In this document: positions 1 through 6,362 of the stretch, piece by piece
Numbering within the stretch: the stretch's first letter is position 1
Layout of the letters: the number at the start of each line of letters is the position of its first letter
Notes under the pieces: model-generated
The model's database searches: none
Seen by the model: the letters and a program-made list of their open reading frames with translations, nothing else
What the model was told of the DNA's origin: nothing
Assembly (NCBI GenBank): GCA_013286985.1
Contig: JABDEQ010000065.1
Coordinates: 1 to 14,090 of the forward strand
Direction: 5' to 3'
Length of the DNA stretch: 14,090 bases
From: Bacteroidota bacterium
GTDB lineage: Bacteria; Bacteroidota; Bacteroidia; Sphingobacteriales; Sphingobacteriaceae
Translations under genes and position numbers: made by a program

Positions 1-226
1 AAGTAAAATTATGGAAAACTTCAATAGCAAGGGCAGGGGGCAGTGCAGCTTCGATATCACCACCGAAAAGATCACAAGCCATCAGCAGCAAAGCTGGCCT
101 CATTCTTTTGCCGCCTAATGAAAGGATATAATTGATGGGTTCGTAAAGCTCAGCAGGATATTCGGGAAATGCCAGGGTATTAACGGCATTACTTATTATT
201 GTTTGTAAATCTTCAAGTTTCTTCAT
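1..226 (-). CDS. Polyprenyl diphosphate synthase, N-terminal part (runs off left edge)
   Basis: The reverse strand from an ATG at 226 is open to the window edge and gives 75 residues starting MKKLEDLQ. It carries the signature LSLGGKRMRPALLLMACDLFGG (GGKRxRP, the pyrophosphate-binding lysine and arginine of trans-isoprenyl diphosphate synthases) and ends in EVFHNFT, just before where the first aspartate-rich motif DDxxD should lie. Family enzymes condense isopentenyl diphosphate with an allylic diphosphate to make prenyl chains for quinones, carotenoids or cell-wall carrier lipid. The homology reaches the start codon itself, and directly upstream of it lies the C-terminal part of the same kind of enzyme in the opposite orientation. 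The gene is therefore either one half of an inverted gene or an intact copy whose promoter has been replaced. The family call is firm; whether the copy is intact cannot be seen here. Confidence 0.88.
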   Translation of the reverse strand, partial: MKKLEDLQTIISNAVNTLAFPEYPAELYEPINYILSLGGKRMRPALLLMACDLFGGDIEAALPPALAIEVFHNFT

Positions 227-568
227 TTATTGGGTGTGTACGGTGATCCTGAAAAATTTGGTAAACAGGTTGGCGGGGATATTATATCTAATAAAAAAAC
301 CTATTTGCTCATCAAAGCACTTGAACTTGCTGATCAGTATAAACAAGCTTTGGATGCCTGGATTGGTTTGAAACAATTTGATAACGCCGAAAAAGTTGCT
401 GCAGTAACTGCTATTTATAATTCACTAAACATTCGCCAGTATGCCGAAGAAGCAATGCAGCTGCATACTGATAAGGCTTTTGAAGCATTAGATGCCATAA
501 ATTTGCCGGCTGCCCAAAAGCAATACCTGCACGATTTTGCTGACGGCTTATTGGTTAGAGAGAATTAA
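227..568 (+). pseudogene. Polyprenyl diphosphate synthase, C-terminal fragment without a start
   Basis: The frame 227-568 reads LLGVYGDPEKFGKQVGGDI and continues to a natural-looking end ...DFADGLLVREN. This is the C-terminal third of a polyprenyl synthetase, beginning immediately after the second aspartate-rich motif (DDxxD), whose GDPxxxGKxxGxDI continuation is clear. A TTG at 230 could formally act as a start, but a 112-residue piece without either Asp-rich motif or the GGKRxRP motif cannot be an active prenyltransferase. Upstream in frame the similarity stops abruptly at 226, where the inverted N-terminal part begins. The next gene starts 13 bases after the stop, as expected of an old operon. 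I read this as the C-terminal half of the gene whose N-terminus lies at 1-226, displaced by an inversion or an assembly error. Confidence 0.85.
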
Positions 569-581
569 TAAAAAATCATTT

Positions 582-980
582 ATGAGAAAACTGTTACCTG
601 TATTTTTTGCTTTATTTCTTTTGTTTGCTAGTTTAAACGCTTTTCCCTTTAGCCCGCTTCCACATTTTATTGGTAATCAATCATTAGTACCTCCCCATTT
701 TCCGGGAGGTGAAGACGCCTTTCGCCGTTATTTGGGCGAGAATTTGATATGGCCTAAAAATAATGGTGAGGATTCTGAAGGTACCGAGATAATAAGTTTT
801 TTTGTGGAGAAGGATGGTCAATTAACCAATTTTAAAGTTGAAAAGAGCCTTGGGGCCAATTTCGACAAAGAGGCTTTAAGAGTAATGGCTAATTCGCCTA
901 AATGGATACCTGCAAAAAGAGATGGGAAATCTATACGGTCAAAATACTCTGTGCCTTTTCAATATTCAATTACTCAGTAA
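582..980 (+). CDS. Secreted TonB C-terminal-domain protein (paralogue 1)
   Basis: The 132-residue product starts at the ATG at 582, because a typical signal peptide (MRKLLPVFFALFLLFASLNAFP) begins there; an upstream in-frame start at 537 would bury it. The rest is a single TonB C-terminal domain of the Bacteroidota type: PxFPGG near residue 45, then EIISFFVEKDGQLTNFKVEKSLG, FDKEALRVM, PKWIPAKRDGK and a final P..YSI strand. There is no cytoplasmic or proline-rich segment, so it lacks the ExbB/ExbD-coupled anchor of a classical TonB and is probably periplasmic. It may bind outer-membrane receptors or act as an accessory; no partner is visible. It lies 13 bases after the polyprenyl synthase fragment. 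Its paralogue at 2697-3119 shares the domain and the -Q stop ending. Confidence 0.82.
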   Translation: MRKLLPVFFALFLLFASLNAFPFSPLPHFIGNQSLVPPHFPGGEDAFRRYLGENLIWPKNNGEDSEGTEIISFFVEKDGQLTNFKVEKSLGANFDKEALRVMANSPKWIPAKRDGKSIRSKYSVPFQYSITQ

Positions 981-1050
981 CAATCAGATCCTTAGGTACA
1001 GTTATTAACATATCTACGCCCTCATTTGGCTCGTCGGAAGGGTGATCCTT
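979..1050. repeat. 72-bp perfect inverted repeat, left arm
   Basis: Bases 979-1050 are the exact reverse complement of 1571-1642, with a mismatch immediately beyond both ends. This arm starts within the stop codon of the TonB-domain gene and fills most of the spacer before the peptidase gene. It looks like an inverted, non-coding copy of peptidase codons, because only the other arm is needed for a functional gene. Confidence 0.97.
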
Positions 1051-1087
1051 TTTTTTTAAATTACCAAACTCAAATAATTAAGTATCA

Positions 1088-2680
1088 GTGAAAAAAATTT
1101 TACTTCTGCTTTCGATACTCATTGTCGGCCAACTACGTGCCCAGCAAACCTATACTTCGGGCGGCAAATTAAAACCGGAACAAGCCATAATGGATGTAAG
1201 ACATTACACCATTGCATTAAATGTTGATTTTGAACAAAGATCAATTGATGGATTTACCATTATTGATGTGATTATGTCACAGCCCACACATGTTTTGCTG
1301 TTCGATTTGCTGGACTCGTTAAATGTGAAACAGGTATTGGTAAATAATAAAAAACAAGCTTTTGAATATAAAAATAACCTCATCAGGATTAACCTTCAAG
1401 ATGAGTTACCTGCAGGTAAAGCAAGCGTAAAGGTCATTTACGGCGGCAAACCTCACGTTGCCATTCATCCGCCATGGGACGATGGTTTTATCTGGACAAG
1501 AGATTCAACCGGTCATCAGTGGATGGCTATTACTGCCGAAGGTACAGGTGGAAAGCTTTATTTCCCTTGCAAGGATCACCCTTCCGACGAGCCAAATGAG
1601 GGCGTAGATATGTTAATAACTGTACCTAAGGATCTGATTGTTGCAGGGCCCGGCTTGTTGCAGAAAGTTACCAAACATGGCGATAAAGCTACATTTCACT
1701 GGAAAACCAATTACACCATTAATAATTACAGCATTTTATTTAATGTAGGTGATTTTGCTGTTATAACGCGTCAATATACTACCGTTGATGGTCATACCGT
1801 TCCGTTACAATTTTATGTGCTCAAAGAGCATGAAAGCAAAGCCGCCCATCACCTGGATATTTTTGAAAAAACCATTCACGAGCAGGAAAAGTATTTTGGC
1901 GAATACCCATGGGCAAAGGAAAAGATAGCCATTTGCGAAACGCCGCATTTGGGCATGGAACACCAAACCATGAATGCTTATGGCAATAAGTTTCGTTATA
2001 CCAAAGTTGGAGGCGAGGATTATGATGGCTTAATGCATCATGAATTTGGGCACGAATGGTGGGGAAACAAAGTAACCGCTAAAGATTGGGCAGATTATTG
2101 GGTACATGAAGGGATTTGTACCTACGGTGATGCCCTATACATCAGGGAGTTTGAAGGTGAAGTGGCTTACAATAAGTTCTTTCAGGATGCAGCTTATCAC
2201 TTTGGCAATAAGATACCAATTGTAGTAGGAAAGGATATTGACGAAGAAGCAGCTTATAACGGGGATATCTACGGGAAAGGCGCATTTTTTATGCATACCA
2301 TCCGCTATATAATGGGCGATAGCCTGTTTTTCCCCGCGTTAAAGAAGTTTGTTACCTCGCCGAAGTATACTTATGATAATTTGGTGAATACAGATGATGT
2401 GCAGCAGTTTTTCAGCCAGGAATCAGGCAGGGATTTAAAGCCACTGTTTGACCTGTACATCCGCAGTATTGATAAGCTTGATATTCATATTAAACAACTA
2501 TCAGGTAATCATTATCTCATACAGTTACAGAACATAAGCATGTCGTTGCCAATGGAAGTTACTACCAACGAAGGCACTAAAAGGCTTGTAATTGATCAAA
2601 AAGGCTTGCTGGTAAGCAGTACTACCGTACCTGAAATAGATGAGGATACTTTTTACATTAAGAAAATCACCATAGAATAA
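1088..2680 (+). CDS. Secreted M1-family zinc metallopeptidase
   Basis: The 530-residue product starts at GTG 1088 with a signal peptide (MKKILLLLSILIVGQLRAQQ). Residues 20-220 form the N-terminal beta-sheet domain of M1 peptidases, including the FPCKDHPSDEPN segment (residues 159-170). The catalytic domain has the exopeptidase motif GMEHQ (289-293; GAMEN in most M1 enzymes), the zinc motif HEFGH (318-322) in the context HHEFGHEWWGN, and the third zinc ligand E341 in WVHEG exactly 18 residues later. A catalytic tyrosine is likely in the IYGKGAFF region. It is shorter than the 850-residue aminopeptidase N type and lacks the large helical C-terminal domain. It probably removes N-terminal residues from peptides in the periplasm. 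A TonB-domain gene follows after 16 bases and is likely co-transcribed. Codons 162-185 are duplicated in inverted orientation just upstream of the gene. Confidence 0.92.
   Translation: MKKILLLLSILIVGQLRAQQTYTSGGKLKPEQAIMDVRHYTIALNVDFEQRSIDGFTIIDVIMSQPTHVLLFDLLDSLNVKQVLVNNKKQAFEYKNNLIRINLQDELPAGKASVKVIYGGKPHVAIHPPWDDGFIWTRDSTGHQWMAITAEGTGGKLYFPCKDHPSDEPNEGVDMLITVPKDLIVAGPGLLQKVTKHGDKATFHWKTNYTINNYSILFNVGDFAVITRQYTTVDGHTVPLQFYVLKEHESKAAHHLDIFEKTIHEQEKYFGEYPWAKEKIAICETPHLGMEHQTMNAYGNKFRYTKVGGEDYDGLMHHEFGHEWWGNKVTAKDWADYWVHEGICTYGDALYIREFEGEVAYNKFFQDAAYHFGNKIPIVVGKDIDEEAAYNGDIYGKGAFFMHTIRYIMGDSLFFPALKKFVTSPKYTYDNLVNTDDVQQFFSQESGRDLKPLFDLYIRSIDKLDIHIKQLSGNHYLIQLQNISMSLPMEVTTNEGTKRLVIDQKGLLVSSTTVPEIDEDTFYIKKITIE
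1571..1642. repeat. 72-bp perfect inverted repeat, right arm (inside the M1 peptidase gene)
   Basis: This arm covers codons 162-185 of the peptidase gene and matches the reverse complement of 979-1050 at every base. The 520 bases between the arms contain the peptidase start and its first 160 codons. The reading frame through this arm is intact and fits the family, so this is the original and the upstream arm the copy. Confidence 0.97.
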
Positions 2681-2696
2681 ATTTTCAACCCAAATC

Positions 2697-3119
2697 ATGA
2701 TGAAAAAAATCCTTTTGACGGTGTTTGCGATTGCCTTTTTTATAAATGCAAAAGCACAATCGGCAGATGTTGTGATAACAAAGAAAGAAAACGATACCGG
2801 AAAAATCTATACCTCTGTTGAAAAGGCTCCACAATTTCCGGGCGGCATGCAAGGTTTTTACAATTATTTAAGTACTAACATTGTTTATCCTGTTGAAGCG
2901 CGGTTGAAAAATCAACATGGGCGGGTTCTTATAACAATGACGGTAGAAAAAGACGGAAGTCTTACAAATATAAAGGTGGTAAGAAGTGTTTCACCATCGG
3001 TAGATAAGGAAGCTGTCAGAGCAATGAGCACGTGTCCAAAGTGGATACCTGCAACCCAAAATGGTGTTCCTGTTAGAGTTCTATATACTGTGCCTATCGA
3101 ATTTACTTTGAGCCAATAA
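2697..3119 (+). CDS. Secreted TonB C-terminal-domain protein (paralogue 2)
   Basis: The 140-residue product has a signal peptide (MMKKILLTVFAIAFFINAKAQ; the start could equally be the second ATG at 2700) and one TonB C-terminal domain: APQFPGGMQGFYNYLSTNI, YPVEARLKNQHGRVLITMTVEKDGSLTNIKVVRS, VDKEAVRAM, PKWIPATQNGVPVRVLYTVP. As in paralogue 1, there is no N-terminal inner-membrane anchor linked through a proline-rich spacer, so it is probably a free periplasmic domain. It follows the M1 peptidase by 16 bases and probably shares its transcript. A role in TonB-dependent receptor energisation is possible but unproven, since ExbB/ExbD and receptor genes are not in the window. Confidence 0.85.
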   Translation: MMKKILLTVFAIAFFINAKAQSADVVITKKENDTGKIYTSVEKAPQFPGGMQGFYNYLSTNIVYPVEARLKNQHGRVLITMTVEKDGSLTNIKVVRSVSPSVDKEAVRAMSTCPKWIPATQNGVPVRVLYTVPIEFTLSQ

Positions 3120-3132
3120 GTAGGGCTCTTTG

Positions 3133-3169
3133 TTAAACTTACGAAGTTTTCAAAACCAAGTAAGTTTAA
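3133..3169. terminator. AT-rich inverted repeat after the TonB-domain gene
   Basis: The arms TTAAACTTAC (3133-3142) and GTAAGTTTAA (3160-3169) are perfect complements. Inside, GTTTT and AAAAC add further symmetry around 3151. It begins 14 bases after the stop of the plus-strand operon and probably ends that transcript. It has no long T-run after it, so it could instead be a dispersed palindrome. Confidence 0.5.
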
Positions 3170-3239
3170 TGCCGACGCTGTCCGATTGTATCTACAATGA
3201 TGTAAGTAGCCTATATAACTACGCGATTATTTAAATCGC

Positions 3240-3276
3240 AAAAAAGCCCGGTTCTATTACAGAACCGGGCTTTTTT
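3240..3276 (-). terminator. Rho-independent terminator of rplU-rpmA
   Basis: A 16-bp perfect stem, AAAAAAGCCCGGTTCT / AGAACCGGGCTTTTTT, encloses a 5-base loop. Being A-flanked and T-flanked, it works in both directions, but it lies 20 bases past the rpmA stop and most likely serves that operon. A smaller hairpin (GCGATT at 3223-3228 with AATCGC at 3234-3239) abuts it. Confidence 0.93.
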
Positions 3277-3295
3277 AATATGGTTAAAAGGCTGA

Positions 3296-3730
3296 TTACT
3301 CAGCTGCTTTTTCTTCTTCTGCGTCAGCAGCTTTCTTTTTAGGCGCAGCTGCTTTTTTTGCTTTTGGAGCTTCTTCAACTGCAGTTTCTGCAGCAGCTTC
3401 AGCAACTGGTGCTTTTGCATCTACTTTTTTCTCAGCTTTTGGAGCTGGTGCTGCAACTTCAACAGCAGTTTCAACTTCAAAAGGAAGTACCGAAACGTAT
3501 GAACGGTTATCTGCTTTCTTTTTGAATGTTACAATACCTTCAGCTAAAGCAAATAAGGTATGATCTTTACCGATACCTACGTTAAGGCCCGGGTTGTGTT
3601 TGGTACCACGCTGACGAACGATGATGTTACCTGCAATAGCTGGCTGACCACCGAAAATTTTGATACCTAAACGTTTGCTATGTGACTCGCGGCCGTTTCT
3701 GGAACTACCGGCCCCTTTTTTGTGTGCCAT
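3296..3730 (-). CDS. rpmA: 50S ribosomal protein L27 (bL27) with long C-terminal tail
   Basis: Residues 1-85 are canonical bL27: [56 protein letters not shown] and the closing YVSVLPFE. The N-terminus begins directly with MAHKKG, so it lacks the cleavable extension of Firmicutes; in the known ribosome this end reaches the peptidyl-transferase centre. Residues 86-144 are an extra Ala/Lys/Glu/Pro-rich, low-complexity tail ([17 protein letters not shown]...), making the protein 144 residues against about 85 in most bacteria. The tail is probably disordered and solvent-exposed. The gene follows rplU by 49 bases in the usual rplU-rpmA order and shares its promoter and terminator. Confidence 0.97.
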   Translation of the reverse strand: MAHKKGAGSSRNGRESHSKRLGIKIFGGQPAIAGNIIVRQRGTKHNPGLNVGIGKDHTLFALAEGIVTFKKKADNRSYVSVLPFEVETAVEVAAPAPKAEKKVDAKAPVAEAAAETAVEEAPKAKKAAAPKKKAADAEEEKAAE

Positions 3731-3779
3731 TTCTTAATATCTTTTTATGTGATGATAAACATCACCGATTAAACTTTAA

Positions 3780-4088
3780 TTATAATGTGATACCAGTGAT
3801 CTCTATCTTGGTAAATTGCTGACGGTGACCGTTTTTCTTTTTGTAACCTTTTCTTCTTTTCTTTTTGAAGATAATTACTTTATCACCTTTTAAATGAGAC
3901 ACTATCTTAGCAGATACTTTAGCACTTTTTAAATCAGAACCTAATTTAAATTTACCTTCGTTTTCTGCCAATAATACGTTGTCAAATTCAATACTAGCGC
4001 CCTCATCGCCTTGTAATCTGTGTACAAAGATCTGCTGGTCTTTTGCAACTTTGAATTGCTGTCCGGCTATACTTACTATTGCGTACAT
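3780..4088 (-). CDS. rplU: 50S ribosomal protein L21 (bL21)
   Basis: The 102-residue product is full length for bL21. It shows MYAIVSIAGQQFKVAKDQ at the N-terminus, the basic loop KVIIFKKKRRKGYKKKNGHRQ and the terminal TKIEITGI that contact 23S rRNA domain I. It is the first gene of a two-gene operon with rpmA. The promoter at 4122-4153 gives a leader of roughly 25-30 bases rich in A and T, without a Shine-Dalgarno sequence, as is normal for Bacteroidota. Confidence 0.98.
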   Translation of the reverse strand: MYAIVSIAGQQFKVAKDQQIFVHRLQGDEGASIEFDNVLLAENEGKFKLGSDLKSAKVSAKIVSHLKGDKVIIFKKKRRKGYKKKNGHRQQFTKIEITGITL

Positions 4089-4121
4089 TGTTTGTTAATT
4101 ATTGTTTTAAAATTCGAGGTG

Positions 4122-4153
4122 CAAATATAGGGAATCATATTTCAATAAACAAT
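4122..4153 (-). promoter_or_regulatory. Bacteroidota-type promoter of rplU-rpmA
   Basis: On the minus strand TATATTTG (4129-4122) matches the Bacteroidota -7 element TAnnTTTG perfectly, and ATTG (4153-4150) lies 20 bases upstream in the place of the -33 TTTG element. The position fits a transcript starting near 4115 and the rplU ATG at 4088. Confidence 0.75.
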
Positions 4154-4160
4154 ACCTCTT

Positions 4161-4670
4161 TTACTTTTTCTCTCTATCTTCTGCATCGGCCAAAACGTGC
4201 ATAATTTCCTTAACCAGGTTAACATTGGCATCTTTTAAACGGTCATCGCCATTAAAAGATGCATCAAACAGTACCTTTTTGCTTTTACGCTCGTAATTAA
4301 ATTCGATATAATAATGAGGCGCCTTACGGCCGTGAAACCCGGTAGTATCGCTATTCAGTTCTTTTGAAGGGAAATCCCAGAAACCAAGATCAGCTGCTTT
4401 GCGGTGCAGATATAGTAGATCATCTTTGGTGAGCAACAAAGTGATTTTGACCAGGGAATCTTTTTTATTGAGGTATTGATATTCGCCTGTTGCCGAGTTA
4501 TAGGTATTAACCAAACTGTCGCCATCGCCATATTTAAACACGAATGATTTAAATTCAGTGAACTTATAAGGTGCGTTTTTCAGCATCCGGCCGTAATAAT
4601 ACACGCAGTACAGCAGGAACGGAACAATTATAGTTAAGAGCAGAAATACTTTTTTAGCTTTATCAGACAT
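4161..4670 (-). CDS. Hypothetical protein with N-terminal membrane anchor
   Basis: I do not recognise a named family in this 169-residue product. One hydrophobic helix (about residues 8-27, FLLLTIIVPFLLYCVYYYG) follows a short positively charged start, so it is probably an inner-membrane anchor with the remaining 140 residues outside. The soluble part is mixed alpha/beta with several aromatic positions (DLGFWDFPS, APHYYIEFNYERKSKKVLFD) and a charged end. No catalytic motif is visible. It is separated from the upstream symporter by 164 bases containing strong palindromes, so it is probably not in an operon with it. It ends 72 bases before rplU and may contribute read-through into that operon. 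Confidence 0.75.
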   Translation of the reverse strand: MSDKAKKVFLLLTIIVPFLLYCVYYYGRMLKNAPYKFTEFKSFVFKYGDGDSLVNTYNSATGEYQYLNKKDSLVKITLLLTKDDLLYLHRKAADLGFWDFPSKELNSDTTGFHGRKAPHYYIEFNYERKSKKVLFDASFNGDDRLKDANVNLVKEIMHVLADAEDREKK

Positions 4671-4723
4671 GACAGTCAGTTAATTAGAGATTTTTAATTC
4701 GTGGTTATTTTATCTATTGTATA

Positions 4724-4747
4724 GGGAAATCATTTTAAAAATTTCCC
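4724..4747. repeat. Short palindrome between the symporter and the hypothetical gene
   Basis: GGGAAAT (4724-4730) and ATTTCCC (4741-4747) form a perfect 7-bp inverted repeat around a 10-base AT-rich loop. It lies just downstream, on the minus strand, of the longer palindrome at 4753-4795, and the pair may act together as transcript end or processing site. Confidence 0.6.
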
Positions 4748-4752
4748 TGCAG

Positions 4753-4795
4753 CTTATCCATAACGATGGGTTTTAAACCCATCGTTATAGATAAG
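4753..4795. repeat. 43-bp near-perfect palindrome (possible REP-like element or symporter terminator)
   Basis: CTTATC ... GATAAG outer arms and ATAACGATGGGTTT / AAACCCATCGTTAT inner arms pair around a single T, with one C/A mismatch. The stem would be about 20 bp. It is 40 bases past the symporter stop, which suits a terminator, but no T-tract follows on the minus strand, so a mobile intergenic palindrome is equally plausible. Confidence 0.8.
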
Positions 4796-4834
4796 CGATT
4801 TGCGGCAAAAGTCGTATTAAAATTCAATAATTGC

Positions 4835-6199
4835 CTAATTAAGTTCTTTTTCCCATTTGCTTACTACTGCTGTTGCCATGGCATTGCCTAAAACATTGGT
4901 TGCAGAGCGTCCCATATCCAATATCGGGTCAATGCCTATAATGAGGGCGAAACCAGCTTCGGGGATGTTAAATTGCGGTAATATACCGGCTACTATCACC
5001 AACGCAGCCCGCGGAACCCCGGCTACGCCCTTGCTGGTGAGCATCAATATAAGCAACATAGTTAATTGCTGACCCAATGCCAGGTGAACATTATAAGCCT
5101 GGGCCAGAAATAAGGAGGCAAAGGTCATATACATCATAGCGCCATCCAGGTTAAACGAATAACCTAATGGCAACACAAAGCTTACAATTTTATTACTGCA
5201 GCCAAATTGTTCCAGTTCCATCAGCACTTTGGGATAAGCAGCCTCGCTGGTTGAGGTACTGAAAGCAACCAGCATGGAATCTTTTATCTGGTTTACCAGC
5301 GTGAAAGCCCTTTTGTTCAATACAAAATATCCGGCCAGAACAATGATCAGCCACAAAACAATGAGCGACAAATAAAACTCGCCAATAAAAATAACATAGG
5401 TGGATATAATACCCAGGCCTTGTTTGGCTACAATAGCTGTAATTGCTCCAAAAACAGCCAGCGGAGCCATTTTCATTACATAACCGGTTATTTTTAATAT
5501 GATGTGCGATAACGCATCCATCATTTTGATCACCATCTGCCCTTTTTCGCCAATGGCGGCGGTGGCAATACCAAAAAACAAGGCAAATACCACAATTTGC
5601 AATATTTGATTGTCGGCAAGAGCCTCAAAAATGCTTCTGGGGAAAATATGTTCAACAAAATCTTTTAATGAAAAGCTGACTTTTTTGATATCGAGATCCG
5701 AAGCATAAGATAAATTGAGGTGGATAGCTTTGCCGGGTTCAAAAAGGTTTACCATCAGCATACCCAATAACAGCGAAACCAGTGTAGCGCACATAAACCA
5801 AAGCAAGGTTTTGCCCCCTATCCTCCCCACGGCTTTAATGTCACCTACCTTAGCCACGCCCACTACCAATGTAGTAAACACCAACGGAGCAATGATCATT
5901 TTTATAAGCCGTAAAAAAATATCGCTGAGAATGGTAAAACCCTGAAGCTTACTTTCCCGCTGCTCGTCATTTTGTTTGATGATAGCGGATTGAGCCGTTT
6001 TTTGAGTATCGAGCTGAGCAATTGTGGCAGCCGCATTACCTTTAACAGCTAAACGGCTGTCGATTTTGCTGATTGCCGTTTGGGCGGCTATTATTTTTAC
6101 ATTATTAGAGTTAATGACAAAGCTATTGTACAAATAGCCCGCAATTACGCCTACAATAAGTGCAATAAAAATAAATAAGGTGAGTTTGTTTTTTTGCAT
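4835..6199 (-). CDS. Dicarboxylate/amino acid:cation symporter (DAACS family, DctA/GltP-like)
   Basis: This 454-residue secondary transporter has the family landmarks in order: TM1 (6-28), LRLIKMIIAPLVF (97-109), the serine-rich re-entrant loop SMLVAFSTSTSEAAYPKVL (308-326), the TM7 signature GYSFNLDGAMMYMTF (346-360, NMDG equivalent at 350-353), the second re-entrant loop TSKGVAGVPRAALV (388-401) and TM8 DPILDMGRSATNVLGN (424-439) with the substrate-contacting D428, R431 and N435. The TNxxGN ending with AVVSKWEKEL recalls DctA, so C4-dicarboxylates are a reasonable guess; glutamate or aspartate cannot be excluded. Residues 30-85 are a hydrophilic, Ala/Gln/Lys-rich insert, probably coiled, between TM1 and TM2 and absent from most family members. 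It is a single gene with its own promoter upstream. Confidence 0.93.
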   Translation of the reverse strand: MQKNKLTLFIFIALIVGVIAGYLYNSFVINSNNVKIIAAQTAISKIDSRLAVKGNAAATIAQLDTQKTAQSAIIKQNDEQRESKLQGFTILSDIFLRLIKMIIAPLVFTTLVVGVAKVGDIKAVGRIGGKTLLWFMCATLVSLLLGMLMVNLFEPGKAIHLNLSYASDLDIKKVSFSLKDFVEHIFPRSIFEALADNQILQIVVFALFFGIATAAIGEKGQMVIKMMDALSHIILKITGYVMKMAPLAVFGAITAIVAKQGLGIISTYVIFIGEFYLSLIVLWLIIVLAGYFVLNKRAFTLVNQIKDSMLVAFSTSTSEAAYPKVLMELEQFGCSNKIVSFVLPLGYSFNLDGAMMYMTFASLFLAQAYNVHLALGQQLTMLLILMLTSKGVAGVPRAALVIVAGILPQFNIPEAGFALIIGIDPILDMGRSATNVLGNAMATAVVSKWEKELN

Positions 6200-6219
6200 A
6201 GATCCCCTGGGTAAGGGCG

Positions 6220-6252
6220 CAAAAATACGATTTTAGATTTAGAGAGATCAAA
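6220..6252 (-). promoter_or_regulatory. Promoter of the symporter gene
   Basis: On the minus strand TATTTTTG (6227-6220) fits the TAnnTTTG element, with TTTG (6252-6249) 21 bases upstream. The start codon lies about 20 bases downstream of the -7 element, which implies a very short leader. Confidence 0.6.
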
Positions 6253-6357
6253 GGTTGGAGACTAGAGGTTAGGGGTTAGTTAGATAGTTCAACCAATCTC
6301 TAATCACCAAACTCTAACCTCTAATCACCAACCTCTAATCACTAACCTCCAACCACT
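6251..6357. repeat. Imperfect short repeats of CTAATCACCAA type with inverted partners
   Basis: The unit CTCTAATCACCAA recurs near 6298, 6319 and, with variation, 6333, interspersed with CTAACCTC and AACCTCCAACC. The left end (6253-6280) holds reverse-complement versions (GGTTGGAG, AGAGGTTAG), so the whole spacer can fold into a long irregular hairpin. It sits between the dps stop and the symporter promoter, and may end dps transcription. Confidence 0.6.
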
Positions 6358-6362
6358 CAAAT

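Noticed and set aside
537..581. Upstream start for the first TonB-domain gene
   Set aside because: It would overlap the preceding reading frame and place 15 polar residues before an obvious signal peptide; the ATG at 582 fits better.
3211..3420. Lys/Gln-rich frame on the minus strand overlapping the end of rpmA
   Set aside because: It is the frame-shifted reading of the repetitive Ala/Lys codons of the L27 tail and runs through the terminator.
4857..5945. Plus-strand frames opposite the symporter gene
   Set aside because: They are antisense shadows of a well-supported transporter gene.
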